From contig NZ_CP154351.1 of assembly GCF_039519235.1 (NCBI RefSeq), forward strand, positions 1,240,001-1,304,000: 64,000 nt of DNA, read 5' to 3'. Below the pieces are notes generated by a model. It had not been told where the DNA came from. It saw nothing but the letters and a program-made list of their open reading frames with translations, and did no database searches. The stretch comes from Micrococcus sp. 2A. Lineage in GTDB: Bacteria > Actinomycetota > Actinomycetes > Actinomycetales > Micrococcaceae. Positions within the stretch are counted from its first letter, which is position 1, and every line of letters starts with the position of its first letter. The translations under genes and the position numbers were made by a program. Positions 57,693 through 64,000 of the stretch are shown piece after piece.

Positions 57693-58519
57693 AGCCAGCG
57701 CAGCGGGGTGAACGAGGGCACGTCGAGCACCACGTCGGCGTGCTCGCGCAGCGCCGGCTTGGCGCACAGGGCCACCCCGCACCCCGCGGCCGTCAGCAGG
57801 TCGATGTCGTTGGCGCCGTCGCCCACCGCCACGACGGCGGTCTCCGCGACGCCGGCGTCGGCCGCCCACGCGCGCAGCATGGCCGCCTTGGCGGCGCGGT
57901 CCACCACAGTCCCGACGACGCGCCCCGTGAGGCGCCCGTCCGCGGCCTCGAGCTCGTTCGCGCAGTAGGCGTGCAGGCCCCACGCGGCCGCGAGCGGGGC
58001 GAGCACCGAGGTGAACCCGCCCGAGACGGCGCAGACCCGACCCCCGGCCGCGTGCACGGCGGCGATCAGCTCGAGCGCGCCGTCCGTGGGGCGCACGGCG
58101 TCCACGACCTCCTCGACCACGCCCACGGGCAGGCCCGCGAGCGCCTCGACGCGCGCGTGGAGGGACTGGGCGAAGTCGAGCTCGCCGCGCATGGCCCGCT
58201 CCGTGACCTCGGCGACCTTCGCCTCGCGCCCGGCGTGCGCCGCGAGCAGCTCGATGACCTCCTGCTGGATCAGCGTGGAGTCGACGTCGGTCACCACGAG
58301 CGGGTGCGGGTTCGCCGTCGCGTCCTCGGGCAGCGTCAGCGCGGCCCAGCCGGGACCCGGATCGGGAGCCGCGGCCCACGCGTCGCTCAGGAACCGCCAG
58401 CCCACGAGGCCGTCCGCGGCGACGCGCTCGGCGCCCTCCGGCACGCCCTCCGGCGTGCCCGCGGGACCAGGGGCGTCGGCGGGCGAGGCGGTCAGGACGA
58501 GGCGGCGCACGGAGCTCAT
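57680..58519 (-). CDS. serB: Phosphoserine phosphatase
   Basis: 279 residues. HAD motif I VTDVDSTLIQQE, motif II AVSGGF, motif III Lys in RAAKAAML and motif IV VGDGANDIDLLTAAG. It removes phosphate from O-phosphoserine, the last step of serine synthesis. The N-terminal 75 residues are a poorly conserved extension. ATG 58519 is 7 bases after TAGATT (minus strand), so probably leaderless. Confidence 0.92.
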   Translation of the reverse strand: MSSVRRLVLTASPADAPGPAGTPEGVPEGAERVAADGLVGWRFLSDAWAAAPDPGPGWAALTLPEDATANPHPLVVTDVDSTLIQQEVIELLAAHAGREAKVAEVTERAMRGELDFAQSLHARVEALAGLPVGVVEEVVDAVRPTDGALELIAAVHAAGGRVCAVSGGFTSVLAPLAAAWGLHAYCANELEAADGRLTGRVVGTVVDRAAKAAMLRAWAADAGVAETAVVAVGDGANDIDLLTAAGCGVALCAKPALREHADVVLDVPSFTPLRWLLGL

Positions 58520-58526
58520 GGGCCTC

Positions 58527-58532
58527 AATCTA
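58527..58532 (-). promoter_or_regulatory. Leaderless promoter -10 (TAGATT) of serB
   Basis: Minus-strand TAGATT, 7 bases before ATG 58519. Confidence 0.5.
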
Positions 58533-58577
58533 GGGGCGCGGACGCAGCGCGCCCCGCGTGTGAACGCCCGGCCCCAC

Positions 58578-58583
58578 TATGGT
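58578..58583 (+). promoter_or_regulatory. Leaderless promoter -10 (TATGGT) of the ABC ATPase gene
   Basis: TATGGT is 7 bases before ATG 58591 and divergent from serB 46 bases away. Confidence 0.5.
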
Positions 58584-58590
58584 GGAGGCC

Positions 58591-59415
58591 ATGACCACGC
58601 CCCAGCACCTCGAGGACATCTTCACCCCGGACGAGGACGCCGTGCTCCAGCTGCGCGGCGTGCGCGTGCACCGCGGCGGCCGGGACATCGTCGCCGACGT
58701 GGACTGGACCGTCCGGGCGGGCGAGCGCTGGGTCGTGATGGGCCCCAACGGCGCGGGCAAGTCGACCCTGCTGCAGATCGCCGCGGCCCGCCTGCACCCC
58801 ACCGCCGGCGACGTCGCGATCCTCGACGAGGTGCTGGGCGCCGTCGACGTGTTCGAGCTGCGCCCGCGCATCGGGCTCTCCTCCGCCCAGCTGGCGGCCC
58901 AGGTGCCGCGCGCGGAGCTCGTGCAGGACGCCGTGGTGACCGCCGCGTACGGCGTGACCGGCACGTGGCGCGAGAGCTACGAGACGCAGGACCGCATGCG
59001 GGCCCTCGGGCTCGTGTCCGCGTGGGGGCTCTCCCGCCTGGCGCACCGGCCCTTCGGCTCCCTCTCGGACGGCGAGCGCAAGCGGGTGCTGATCGCCCGC
59101 GCGCTCATGACCGACCCCGAGCTGCTGCTCCTGGACGAGCCCGCCGCGGGGCTGGACCTGGCCGGGCGCGAGGAGCTCGTCCGCCAGCTCACCGAGCTCG
59201 CGGAGGACGAGGCGGCGCCGGCCACCGTTCTCGTGACGCACCATGTGGAGGAGGTCCCTCCGGGCTTCACCCACGCCCTGCTGCTGCGCGAGGGCGGCGT
59301 GGTGGCCGCCGGCCCCGTCGCGGAGGTCCTCACGGACGAGCACCTCTCCACCGCGTTCGGCCTCGCGCTCACCGTCACCTCCACGGACGGGCGCTACTCG
59401 GCCGTCGGCGCGTGA
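58591..59415 (+). CDS. Stand-alone ABC transporter ATP-binding protein
   Basis: 274 residues. Walker A MGPNGAGKST, Walker B LLLLDEPAAGLD and H-loop VTHHVEE. The signature is LSDGERKRV rather than LSGGQ. No permease gene is adjacent; the next gene is a TSUP permease, which does not use ATP. It resembles the ModF/YlmA-type orphan ATPases. ATG 58591 is chosen over an in-frame GTG at 58579 because of the leaderless -10. Confidence 0.8.
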   Translation: MTTPQHLEDIFTPDEDAVLQLRGVRVHRGGRDIVADVDWTVRAGERWVVMGPNGAGKSTLLQIAAARLHPTAGDVAILDEVLGAVDVFELRPRIGLSSAQLAAQVPRAELVQDAVVTAAYGVTGTWRESYETQDRMRALGLVSAWGLSRLAHRPFGSLSDGERKRVLIARALMTDPELLLLDEPAAGLDLAGREELVRQLTELAEDEAAPATVLVTHHVEEVPPGFTHALLLREGGVVAAGPVAEVLTDEHLSTAFGLALTVTSTDGRYSAVGA

Positions 59416-60260
59416 GCGAGCTGCTCGCCGCCCAGGTCCTCGGGATGGACCTGTGGCAGGTGCTGCTCGTGCTGCTGGCCGGGTTCTGGGCCGGCACCAT
59501 CAACTCCGTGATCGGCTCGGGCACCCTGGTCACCTTCCCCGTGCTCGTGGCCGTGGGGTACCCGCCCGTCACGGCGCAGATCTCCAACGCCATGGGCCTC
59601 GTGGCCGCCGGGTTCTCGGGCGTGTTCGGGTACCGCCGCGAGCTCGCGGAGTCGCGGGCCGTGCTGCCCGTGCTGACCGTGGCCTCCCTGCTGGGCGGCA
59701 TCCTCGGGGCATCCCTGCTGATCCACCTGCCGCCCGAGGTGTTCGGGTACGCGGCGCCGATCCTCATCGTGGTGGCCCTCGCCTTCGTGATCCTCCAGCC
59801 CCGCCTGCAGGCGTGGGTGCGCCGGCGGGCCGCCGCGCGGGCGGGCGGCGAGGTCGCCGAGGCCCCCGCCGTGCCGAGCCGGCCCGTCGGCCCCGCGCTG
59901 TGGATCCTCGTCTTCCTGGCCGGTGTGTACGGCGGGTACTTCGTGGCCGCGCAGGGCGTGCTGCTCATGGGCATCCTCGGCGTGTTCCTCTGCGGCGGCA
60001 CGCTCGTGCACGCGAACGGCATCAAGACGTGGCTCTCCCTCTCGGTGAACCTCATCGCCGCCGTCTCCTACCTGCTGTTCGCCTTCGACCGCATCGACTG
60101 GACGGCCGTGCTGCTCATCGCGGCGTCCTCCCTGGTGGGCGGGTCCGTGGGGGCCAGGATCGGGCGGCGCATCTCCCCGACGCTGCTGCGCGGGGTGATC
60201 GTGGTGGTGGGCCTGGCCGGACTGACGAGCATGATCCTGCGCCTGGTGAACGGTGGCTGA
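59412..60260 (+). CDS. TSUP family (TauE/SafE) permease
   Basis: 282 residues with eight membrane helices. The family repeat GFWAGTINSVIGSGTLVTFP and its counterpart GVYGGYFVAAQGVLLMGIL are clear. Members carry sulfite, taurine breakdown products or other organosulfur anions; the substrate here is unknown. GTG 59412 overlaps the ABC gene stop (GTGA), and its end overlaps the methyltransferase gene by 8 bp. Confidence 0.88.
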   Translation: MSELLAAQVLGMDLWQVLLVLLAGFWAGTINSVIGSGTLVTFPVLVAVGYPPVTAQISNAMGLVAAGFSGVFGYRRELAESRAVLPVLTVASLLGGILGASLLIHLPPEVFGYAAPILIVVALAFVILQPRLQAWVRRRAAARAGGEVAEAPAVPSRPVGPALWILVFLAGVYGGYFVAAQGVLLMGILGVFLCGGTLVHANGIKTWLSLSVNLIAAVSYLLFAFDRIDWTAVLLIAASSLVGGSVGARIGRRISPTLLRGVIVVVGLAGLTSMILRLVNGG

Positions 60261-61110
60261 GCACACCCGGCTTCCGGGCGCGGCCGGCCGCGAGGTGCGG
60301 CTGACCCCGGCCGACCTCGCCGACCCCCGCCTGGCCGCGTACACGACCATGACCGACGCCGCCCTGCGCCGCCGCGTGGACGCCGAGCACGGGGTCTTCC
60401 TGGCGGAGTCCTCCTCCGTGGTGCGGCGGGCGCTGGCCGCCGGGCACACGCCGCGCTCGTTCCTGCTGGGGGACCGGTACCGCGAGACGTTCGCGGACGC
60501 CCTCGCCGCCCACCCGGACGTGCCGGTCTTCACCGGCCCGGACGAGGTCCTCACGGAGCTCACCGGCTTCCACCTGCACCGCGGCGCGCTGGCGGCGATG
60601 GACCGGCCGGCCCCGCGCTCCGTGGGCGAGGTGCTCGCGGGCGCGCGGCGCGTCCTCATCGCCGAGGACCTCGTGGACCACACGAACCTGGGCGCGGTGG
60701 TGCGCTCGGCGGTGGCCCTGGGGTGGGACGCGCTGCTGCTGACCCCGCAGGCCGCCGACCCGCTCTACCGGCGGGCGATCCGCGTGAGCATGGGGACGGT
60801 GTTCCAGCTGCCCTGGGCGCGGCTGGACGGCCCCGTGGGGTCCGCGGTGCCCGTGCTGAAGGAGGCGGGGTTCGCGGTCGCCGCGCTCGAGGTGACCGAG
60901 CGGGCCGTGGGCCTGGACAGCCCGGAGCTCGAGGGGATCCGGGGCGCCGAGCGGCTGGCCCTCGTGCTGGGCCAGGAGGGCCCCGGCGTCCGCGAGGAGA
61001 CGCTCGCCCAGACCGACGCCGACGTCGTGATCCCCATGCCGGCGGGCGTGGACTCGCTGAACGTGGCCGCGGCGGCCGCCGTCGCACTGTGGGAGCTGCG
61101 CGCGCGGTGA
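60253..61110 (+). CDS. TrmH/SpoU family RNA methyltransferase
   Basis: 285 residues. N-terminal RNA-binding domain ([23 protein letters not shown]), then the SPOUT knot motifs [37 protein letters not shown] and [19 protein letters not shown]. It methylates a 2'-O of tRNA or rRNA. Resistance-type TsnR shares this fold, but nothing marks it as such. GTG 60253 overlaps the permease by 8 bp. Confidence 0.92.
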   Translation: MAEHTRLPGAAGREVRLTPADLADPRLAAYTTMTDAALRRRVDAEHGVFLAESSSVVRRALAAGHTPRSFLLGDRYRETFADALAAHPDVPVFTGPDEVLTELTGFHLHRGALAAMDRPAPRSVGEVLAGARRVLIAEDLVDHTNLGAVVRSAVALGWDALLLTPQAADPLYRRAIRVSMGTVFQLPWARLDGPVGSAVPVLKEAGFAVAALEVTERAVGLDSPELEGIRGAERLALVLGQEGPGVREETLAQTDADVVIPMPAGVDSLNVAAAAAVALWELRAR

Positions 61111-61168
61111 GGGCCGGGCGCGACGCGCGGGCCGCGCGATCCGCGGGGAGACGCGACGGGGCATGCGG

Positions 61169-61174
61169 TAGAGT
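61169..61174 (+). promoter_or_regulatory. -10 box TAGAGT of rpmE2
   Basis: CGGTAGAGTGGGCC is identical to the terC copy-2 promoter block near 14432. The leader is about 85 bases. No Zur-like palindrome was seen. Confidence 0.45.
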
Positions 61175-61265
61175 GGGCCGCTGGCCCGCCGACCGGCGGA
61201 CCCCACCGACCACACCTCTCGCGCCCCTGGTCCCAATCAGGCGGCAGAAACGAAGGATGCTCCCC

Positions 61266-61523
61266 ATGAAGACCGCGATCCACCCCGAGTACCGCTACGT
61301 CATCTTCAACGACCTCGCCTCCGGTGAGAAGATCCTCACCCGCACCACCGCGAACTCCGAGAAGACCGCGGAGTGGGAGGACGGCAACACCTACCCGGTG
61401 ATCGACGTCGAGATCTCGGCCGCCTCGCACCCGTTCTACACGGGCAAGCAGCGCATCATGGACACCGCCGGCCGCGTGGAGCGCTTCAACGCCCGCTTCA
61501 AGGGCTTCGGCGGCAAGAAGTGA
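61266..61523 (+). CDS. rpmE2: Ribosomal protein L31, type B
   Basis: 85 residues. [24 protein letters not shown] and [21 protein letters not shown] are clear type B L31. There is no Cys, so it is the zinc-free form that replaces the CxxC form when zinc is scarce. ATG 61266 gives MKTAIHPEY; an in-frame ATG 9 bases upstream is less likely. Confidence 0.93.
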   Translation: MKTAIHPEYRYVIFNDLASGEKILTRTTANSEKTAEWEDGNTYPVIDVEISAASHPFYTGKQRIMDTAGRVERFNARFKGFGGKK

Positions 61524-61564
61524 TCGCAGCGGCCTGAGCCGCTCTCACCTCGGACCACGACGAC

Positions 61565-61605
61565 GGGCCCCGCGCCTCCGGCACCACGCCGGAGGAGCGG
61601 GGCCC
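61565..61605 (+). terminator. Hairpin after rpmE2
   Basis: 61565-61582 pairs with 61588-61605, 18 positions with a single G-A mismatch; loop ACCAC. Confidence 0.7.
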
Positions 61606-61664
61606 CTCGCGTCCCCGGCTCCCGCCCGGCGCGAACGCCCCTGGCCCGTGCCCCGGCGGGATCC

Positions 61665-61670
61665 TAGGCT
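61665..61670 (+). promoter_or_regulatory. Leaderless promoter -10 (TAGGCT) of the lipoate ligase-like gene
   Basis: TAGGCT is 6 bases before ATG 61677 with no RBS. Confidence 0.5.
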
Positions 61671-61676
61671 GGCGGC

Positions 61677-62750
61677 ATGACCACGAACCAGGACAGCGCC
61701 CACCACGGGGAGTACAAGGTGATCGGCGGCAAGCTGGTGGCCGCGGACCTCACCCTCCACGACGGCCGGATCGCCACGGCCAGCATCAACGGCGACTTCT
61801 TCCTCGAGCCCGACGAGGCGCTCGAGGACCTCAACGCGGCCGTGGCCGGGCTCTCGGCCGACGTGGAGCACCGCGCCATCCGGGCGGCGGTGGAGCAGGG
61901 CCTGCGGCCCGAGGCCGAGCTGTTCGGCGTCGACGCCTTCGCGATCGCCTCCGCGGTGCGCCGCGCCCTCGGCAAGTCGACCACGTGGGAGGACCACCAG
62001 TGGGAGATCATCCCGCCGGAGCCGCTGCCGATCGCGCTGACGGTGGCCCTCGACGAGGTCCTCACCCGCCAGGTGGCCGAGGGACGGCGGAACCCGACCA
62101 TGCGGCTGTGGCAGTGGAATGAGCCCGCCGTCGTGATCGGGGCCTTCCAGTCGCTCGCCAACGAGGTCGACCCGGAGGGCGTGGAGCGGCACGCGATCAA
62201 CGTGGTGCGGCGGATCTCCGGCGGCGGCGCGATGTTCATGGAGGCGGACAACTGCGTCACGTACTCGCTGCACGTGCCGCAGTCCCTCGTGGACGGCCTC
62301 GAGACCGCTGAGACCTACCCGTTCCTCGACGAGTGGACCATGGACGCGCTCGGCCGCCTCGGCGTGGAGGCGTTCTACCAGCCGCTCAACGACATCGCCA
62401 CGCCCCAGGGAAAGATCGGCGGGGCCGCCCAGAAGCGCGTGGGGGAGTCCGGCCTCCTGCACCACGTCACCATGAGCTACGACATCGACGCGGTCAAGAT
62501 GCTCGAGGTCCTGCGGATCGGCCGCGAGAAGCTGCGCGGCAAGGGCGTCGCCTCGGCGAAGAAGCGGGTGGACCCGCTGCGCCGTCAGACCGGCGTCCCC
62601 CGCGTTGAGATCTGGGAGACCATGATGGCCACCTTCGAGGAGCGGTACGGGGCGCGGCGCGTCGACCTCGACGCCGAGACCCGCGCCGAGGCCGAGGAGC
62701 TGGCCCGCACGAAGTTCGCCACGCCGGAGTGGACCGCCCGCGTCCCGTGA
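61677..62750 (+). CDS. Lipoate-protein ligase family protein with accessory domain at the N-terminus
   Basis: 357 residues. Residues about 10-90 (EYKVIGGKLVAADLTLHDGR, then SINGDFFLEPDEALEDLN) look like the lipoate-ligase accessory domain, which in E. coli LplA is C-terminal. Residues about 120-350 are the catalytic domain with RRISGGGAMFMEAD (about 177-190) and the Lys of GKIGGAAQKR (Lys246). It should activate and attach lipoate or octanoate to E2 or GcvH proteins. The domain order is the reverse of LplA and equals a fusion of archaeal-type LplB to LplA. The true substrate is not certain. Confidence 0.82.
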   Translation: MTTNQDSAHHGEYKVIGGKLVAADLTLHDGRIATASINGDFFLEPDEALEDLNAAVAGLSADVEHRAIRAAVEQGLRPEAELFGVDAFAIASAVRRALGKSTTWEDHQWEIIPPEPLPIALTVALDEVLTRQVAEGRRNPTMRLWQWNEPAVVIGAFQSLANEVDPEGVERHAINVVRRISGGGAMFMEADNCVTYSLHVPQSLVDGLETAETYPFLDEWTMDALGRLGVEAFYQPLNDIATPQGKIGGAAQKRVGESGLLHHVTMSYDIDAVKMLEVLRIGREKLRGKGVASAKKRVDPLRRQTGVPRVEIWETMMATFEERYGARRVDLDAETRAEAEELARTKFATPEWTARVP

Positions 62751-62778
62751 CCGGGCGGCTCACCCCTGCGCAGCCCGC

Positions 62779-64000
62779 CTACCCCTCGAGGTCGTGCTGG
62801 GCCGCCTGCACCCGCAGGGACCGGCGCAGCGCGTCCGTGTGCTCCACGACGAGGCGGCGCAGGGCGCCCGGGGCGTCCGGGTGGCCGTCGATCCAGCGCT
62901 GGGCGGCGGCGAGCGTGGGGTGGCGCTCCTGGTCCTCGGCACCGCCCGGCACCGCGTGCTGGTGCCCCGGGAACAGCCCGCCGATCGCGCGGCTGGCCAG
63001 CCCGTTCGACCGGCTCGCCCACACCTGCTCCAGCCGCGGCCAGAACCCGTCCTCGTGGGCGGCGAGCAGCTCCACGGAGCCCGCGGCGAAGCCGGCGGCC
63101 GTGGCGGAGAGCAGGTCGTTGGACAGCTCGACGCCGTCGGCGGTGCGCCCGGCCATGACGGCCTCCCACGCTGCGGCCTTCACGCCGGGCTCGGGGCGCG
63201 CGGCGAGGGCGAGGCGGTGCCACGTGACCGTCTGCGCGGTGCGCTTCGCCTCGAGCTCGGCGTCCAGGCGGGCCGCATCGGCCTGGCCGGTCGCGGCGAG
63301 GGCCTGGAGCACGAGCCAGCGCACCTCGGCGTCCACGGCGAGCCCGGGGGCCGCCGTGCCGGGCGAGACCAGCAGGGCCTCGGCCAGAGAGCCCGCCAGC
63401 GCCGCGTCGGCGCGCGCCACGAGCGCCCACGTGCGGGCCGCCGTGCGCTGGCGGTCGGAGCCGGCCTCGAGCGTGCGGGTCTGCTCGGCCAGCTCGGTGC
63501 CGAGCCGCGAGCGCAGGGCGGCGCGGTCCTCGGCCCGGGCGTACTGGGACACCGCGGCGGCGGCCTGGGCGAGCACCTGGGTGTGGACGCCGACGGTCTC
63601 GATCCCGGCGGAGAGCTGCCCCACCGCGGTCACGAAGCGCTCCACGGGCAGCGCGCCGTCGCGCGTCATCGACCACAGGGCCGCCCACACGGTGGCCTCG
63701 GCCAGCGGATCCGCGATCGGGTGAGCGAGCACCGCCTCGAGCGAGGCGTCGTCCACCTCCACGGCCGCGTACGTGAGGTCCTCGTCGTTGGGCAGCACGA
63801 GCCGGACGCCCTCCGGCACCTCGAGCCCGGCCAGCGGCACCGCGGCGCCCTCGGCACCGCCCGGCACGTCGACGGTGGCCTGGCCGGTGCGCACGAGCAC
63901 ACCGTCCTCGTCGGGCGTGAACACGCCCACCTTCACCACGTGGGGGCGCAGCACCTGGCGGCCCGTGACGGGATCCCGGCCCTCCTGGTGCAGGAGGACG
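62779..64000 (-). CDS. pepN: Aminopeptidase N, C-terminal part (5' end outside window)
   Basis: About 407 codons visible, open to the window edge. The region is the helical ERAP1-like C-terminal domain of M1 aminopeptidases: VRLVLPNDEDLTYAAVEVD, ALWSMTRDG, and QRTAARTWALV. The HEXXH zinc motif and GAMEN motif would be upstream, outside the window. Alternating Ala/Arg helices end at QAAQHDLEG. It removes N-terminal residues from peptides in the cytoplasm. It converges with the lipoate ligase gene with a 28-base gap. Confidence 0.88.
   Translation of the reverse strand, partial: VLLHQEGRDPVTGRQVLRPHVVKVGVFTPDEDGVLVRTGQATVDVPGGAEGAAVPLAGLEVPEGVRLVLPNDEDLTYAAVEVDDASLEAVLAHPIADPLAEATVWAALWSMTRDGALPVERFVTAVGQLSAGIETVGVHTQVLAQAAAAVSQYARAEDRAALRSRLGTELAEQTRTLEAGSDRQRTAARTWALVARADAALAGSLAEALLVSPGTAAPGLAVDAEVRWLVLQALAATGQADAARLDAELEAKRTAQTVTWHRLALAARPEPGVKAAAWEAVMAGRTADGVELSNDLLSATAAGFAAGSVELLAAHEDGFWPRLEQVWASRSNGLASRAIGGLFPGHQHAVPGGAEDQERHPTLAAAQRWIDGHPDAPGALRRLVVEHTDALRRSLRVQAAQHDLEG

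Noticed and set aside
60253..61110. SpoU methyltransferase as thiostrepton-resistance TsnR
   Set aside because: Only general SPOUT motifs are visible and no biosynthetic genes are nearby.

Overview
This window reads as chromosomal DNA of a very high-GC actinobacterium of the Micrococcaceae, most like Micrococcus. The support is gene content and order: whiA next to rapZ and yvcK, an opcA/zwf/pgi/tal/tkt block, a suf operon led by a helix-turn-helix regulator, a ctaB/ctaA pair, near-exclusive G/C third codon positions, and -10 boxes of the form TAnnnT. The species call is inference. I see no rRNA, tRNA, CRISPR array, prophage or plasmid functions. The one clear mobile element is a single IS481-family insertion sequence.

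Layout. 1-4.3 kb: the end of an Eis-like acetyltransferase, rpsA, and on the minus strand a class I methyltransferase and a YigZ protein. 4.4-9.7 kb: a BCCT transporter whose cytoplasmic C-terminus carries a degenerate CoaE (dephospho-CoA kinase) domain, then the genuine coaE, then uvrB. 9.6-13.4 kb: an MFS transporter, a SatD-like gene with its membrane partner behind two palindromes, and a D-glutamate cyclase-family protein. 13.4-15.9 kb: two TerC-family membrane proteins, the second behind a likely yybP-ykoY manganese riboswitch. 15.9-20.8 kb (minus): a prolyl-aminopeptidase-like hydrolase, a Ski2-like helicase and a metallo-beta-lactamase-fold hydrolase. 20.9-29.5 kb: uvrA, an acyltransferase, uvrC, rapZ, yvcK and whiA. 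29.7-34 kb: sodA, gap, pgk, tpiA, secG. 34-41.6 kb (minus): the operon tkt-tal-pgi-zwf-opcA. 41.8-45.6 kb: ctaB, ctaA and a two-gene ABC-2 transporter. 45.7-50.4 kb: sufR-like, sufB, sufD, sufC, sufT. 50.4-54.2 kb: a zinc metallopeptidase, the IS481 element and an ABC-F ATPase. 54.2-56 kb (minus): SURF1, a small Cys/His protein and a DUF3099 protein. 56-64 kb: fabG, an atypical SDR, serB, an ABC ATPase, a TSUP permease, a SpoU methyltransferase, rpmE2, a domain-permuted lipoate ligase, and the C-terminal part of pepN.

How the genes fit together. All three Uvr(A)BC nucleotide-excision subunits lie within 20 kb. Lower glycolysis (gap-pgk-tpiA) faces the oxidative and non-oxidative pentose-phosphate genes, with yvcK, rapZ and whiA as regulators nearby. 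Heme A synthesis (ctaB, ctaA) and SURF1 serve cytochrome oxidase. The suf genes build Fe-S clusters. Many genes overlap by 4-11 bp (ATGA or GTGA junctions), so translational coupling is common. Several promoters put a TAnnnT hexamer only 6-8 bases before the start codon, which implies leaderless mRNAs. Convergent gene ends are separated by long GC-rich perfect hairpins.

Most unusual items: the BCCT-CoaE-like fusion beside true coaE; the palindrome lying on the satD promoter; the IS481 copy whose transposase stop codon comes from its target duplication and which may give the ABC-F gene a new -35; a suf operon without sufS or sufU; and the permuted lipoate ligase.
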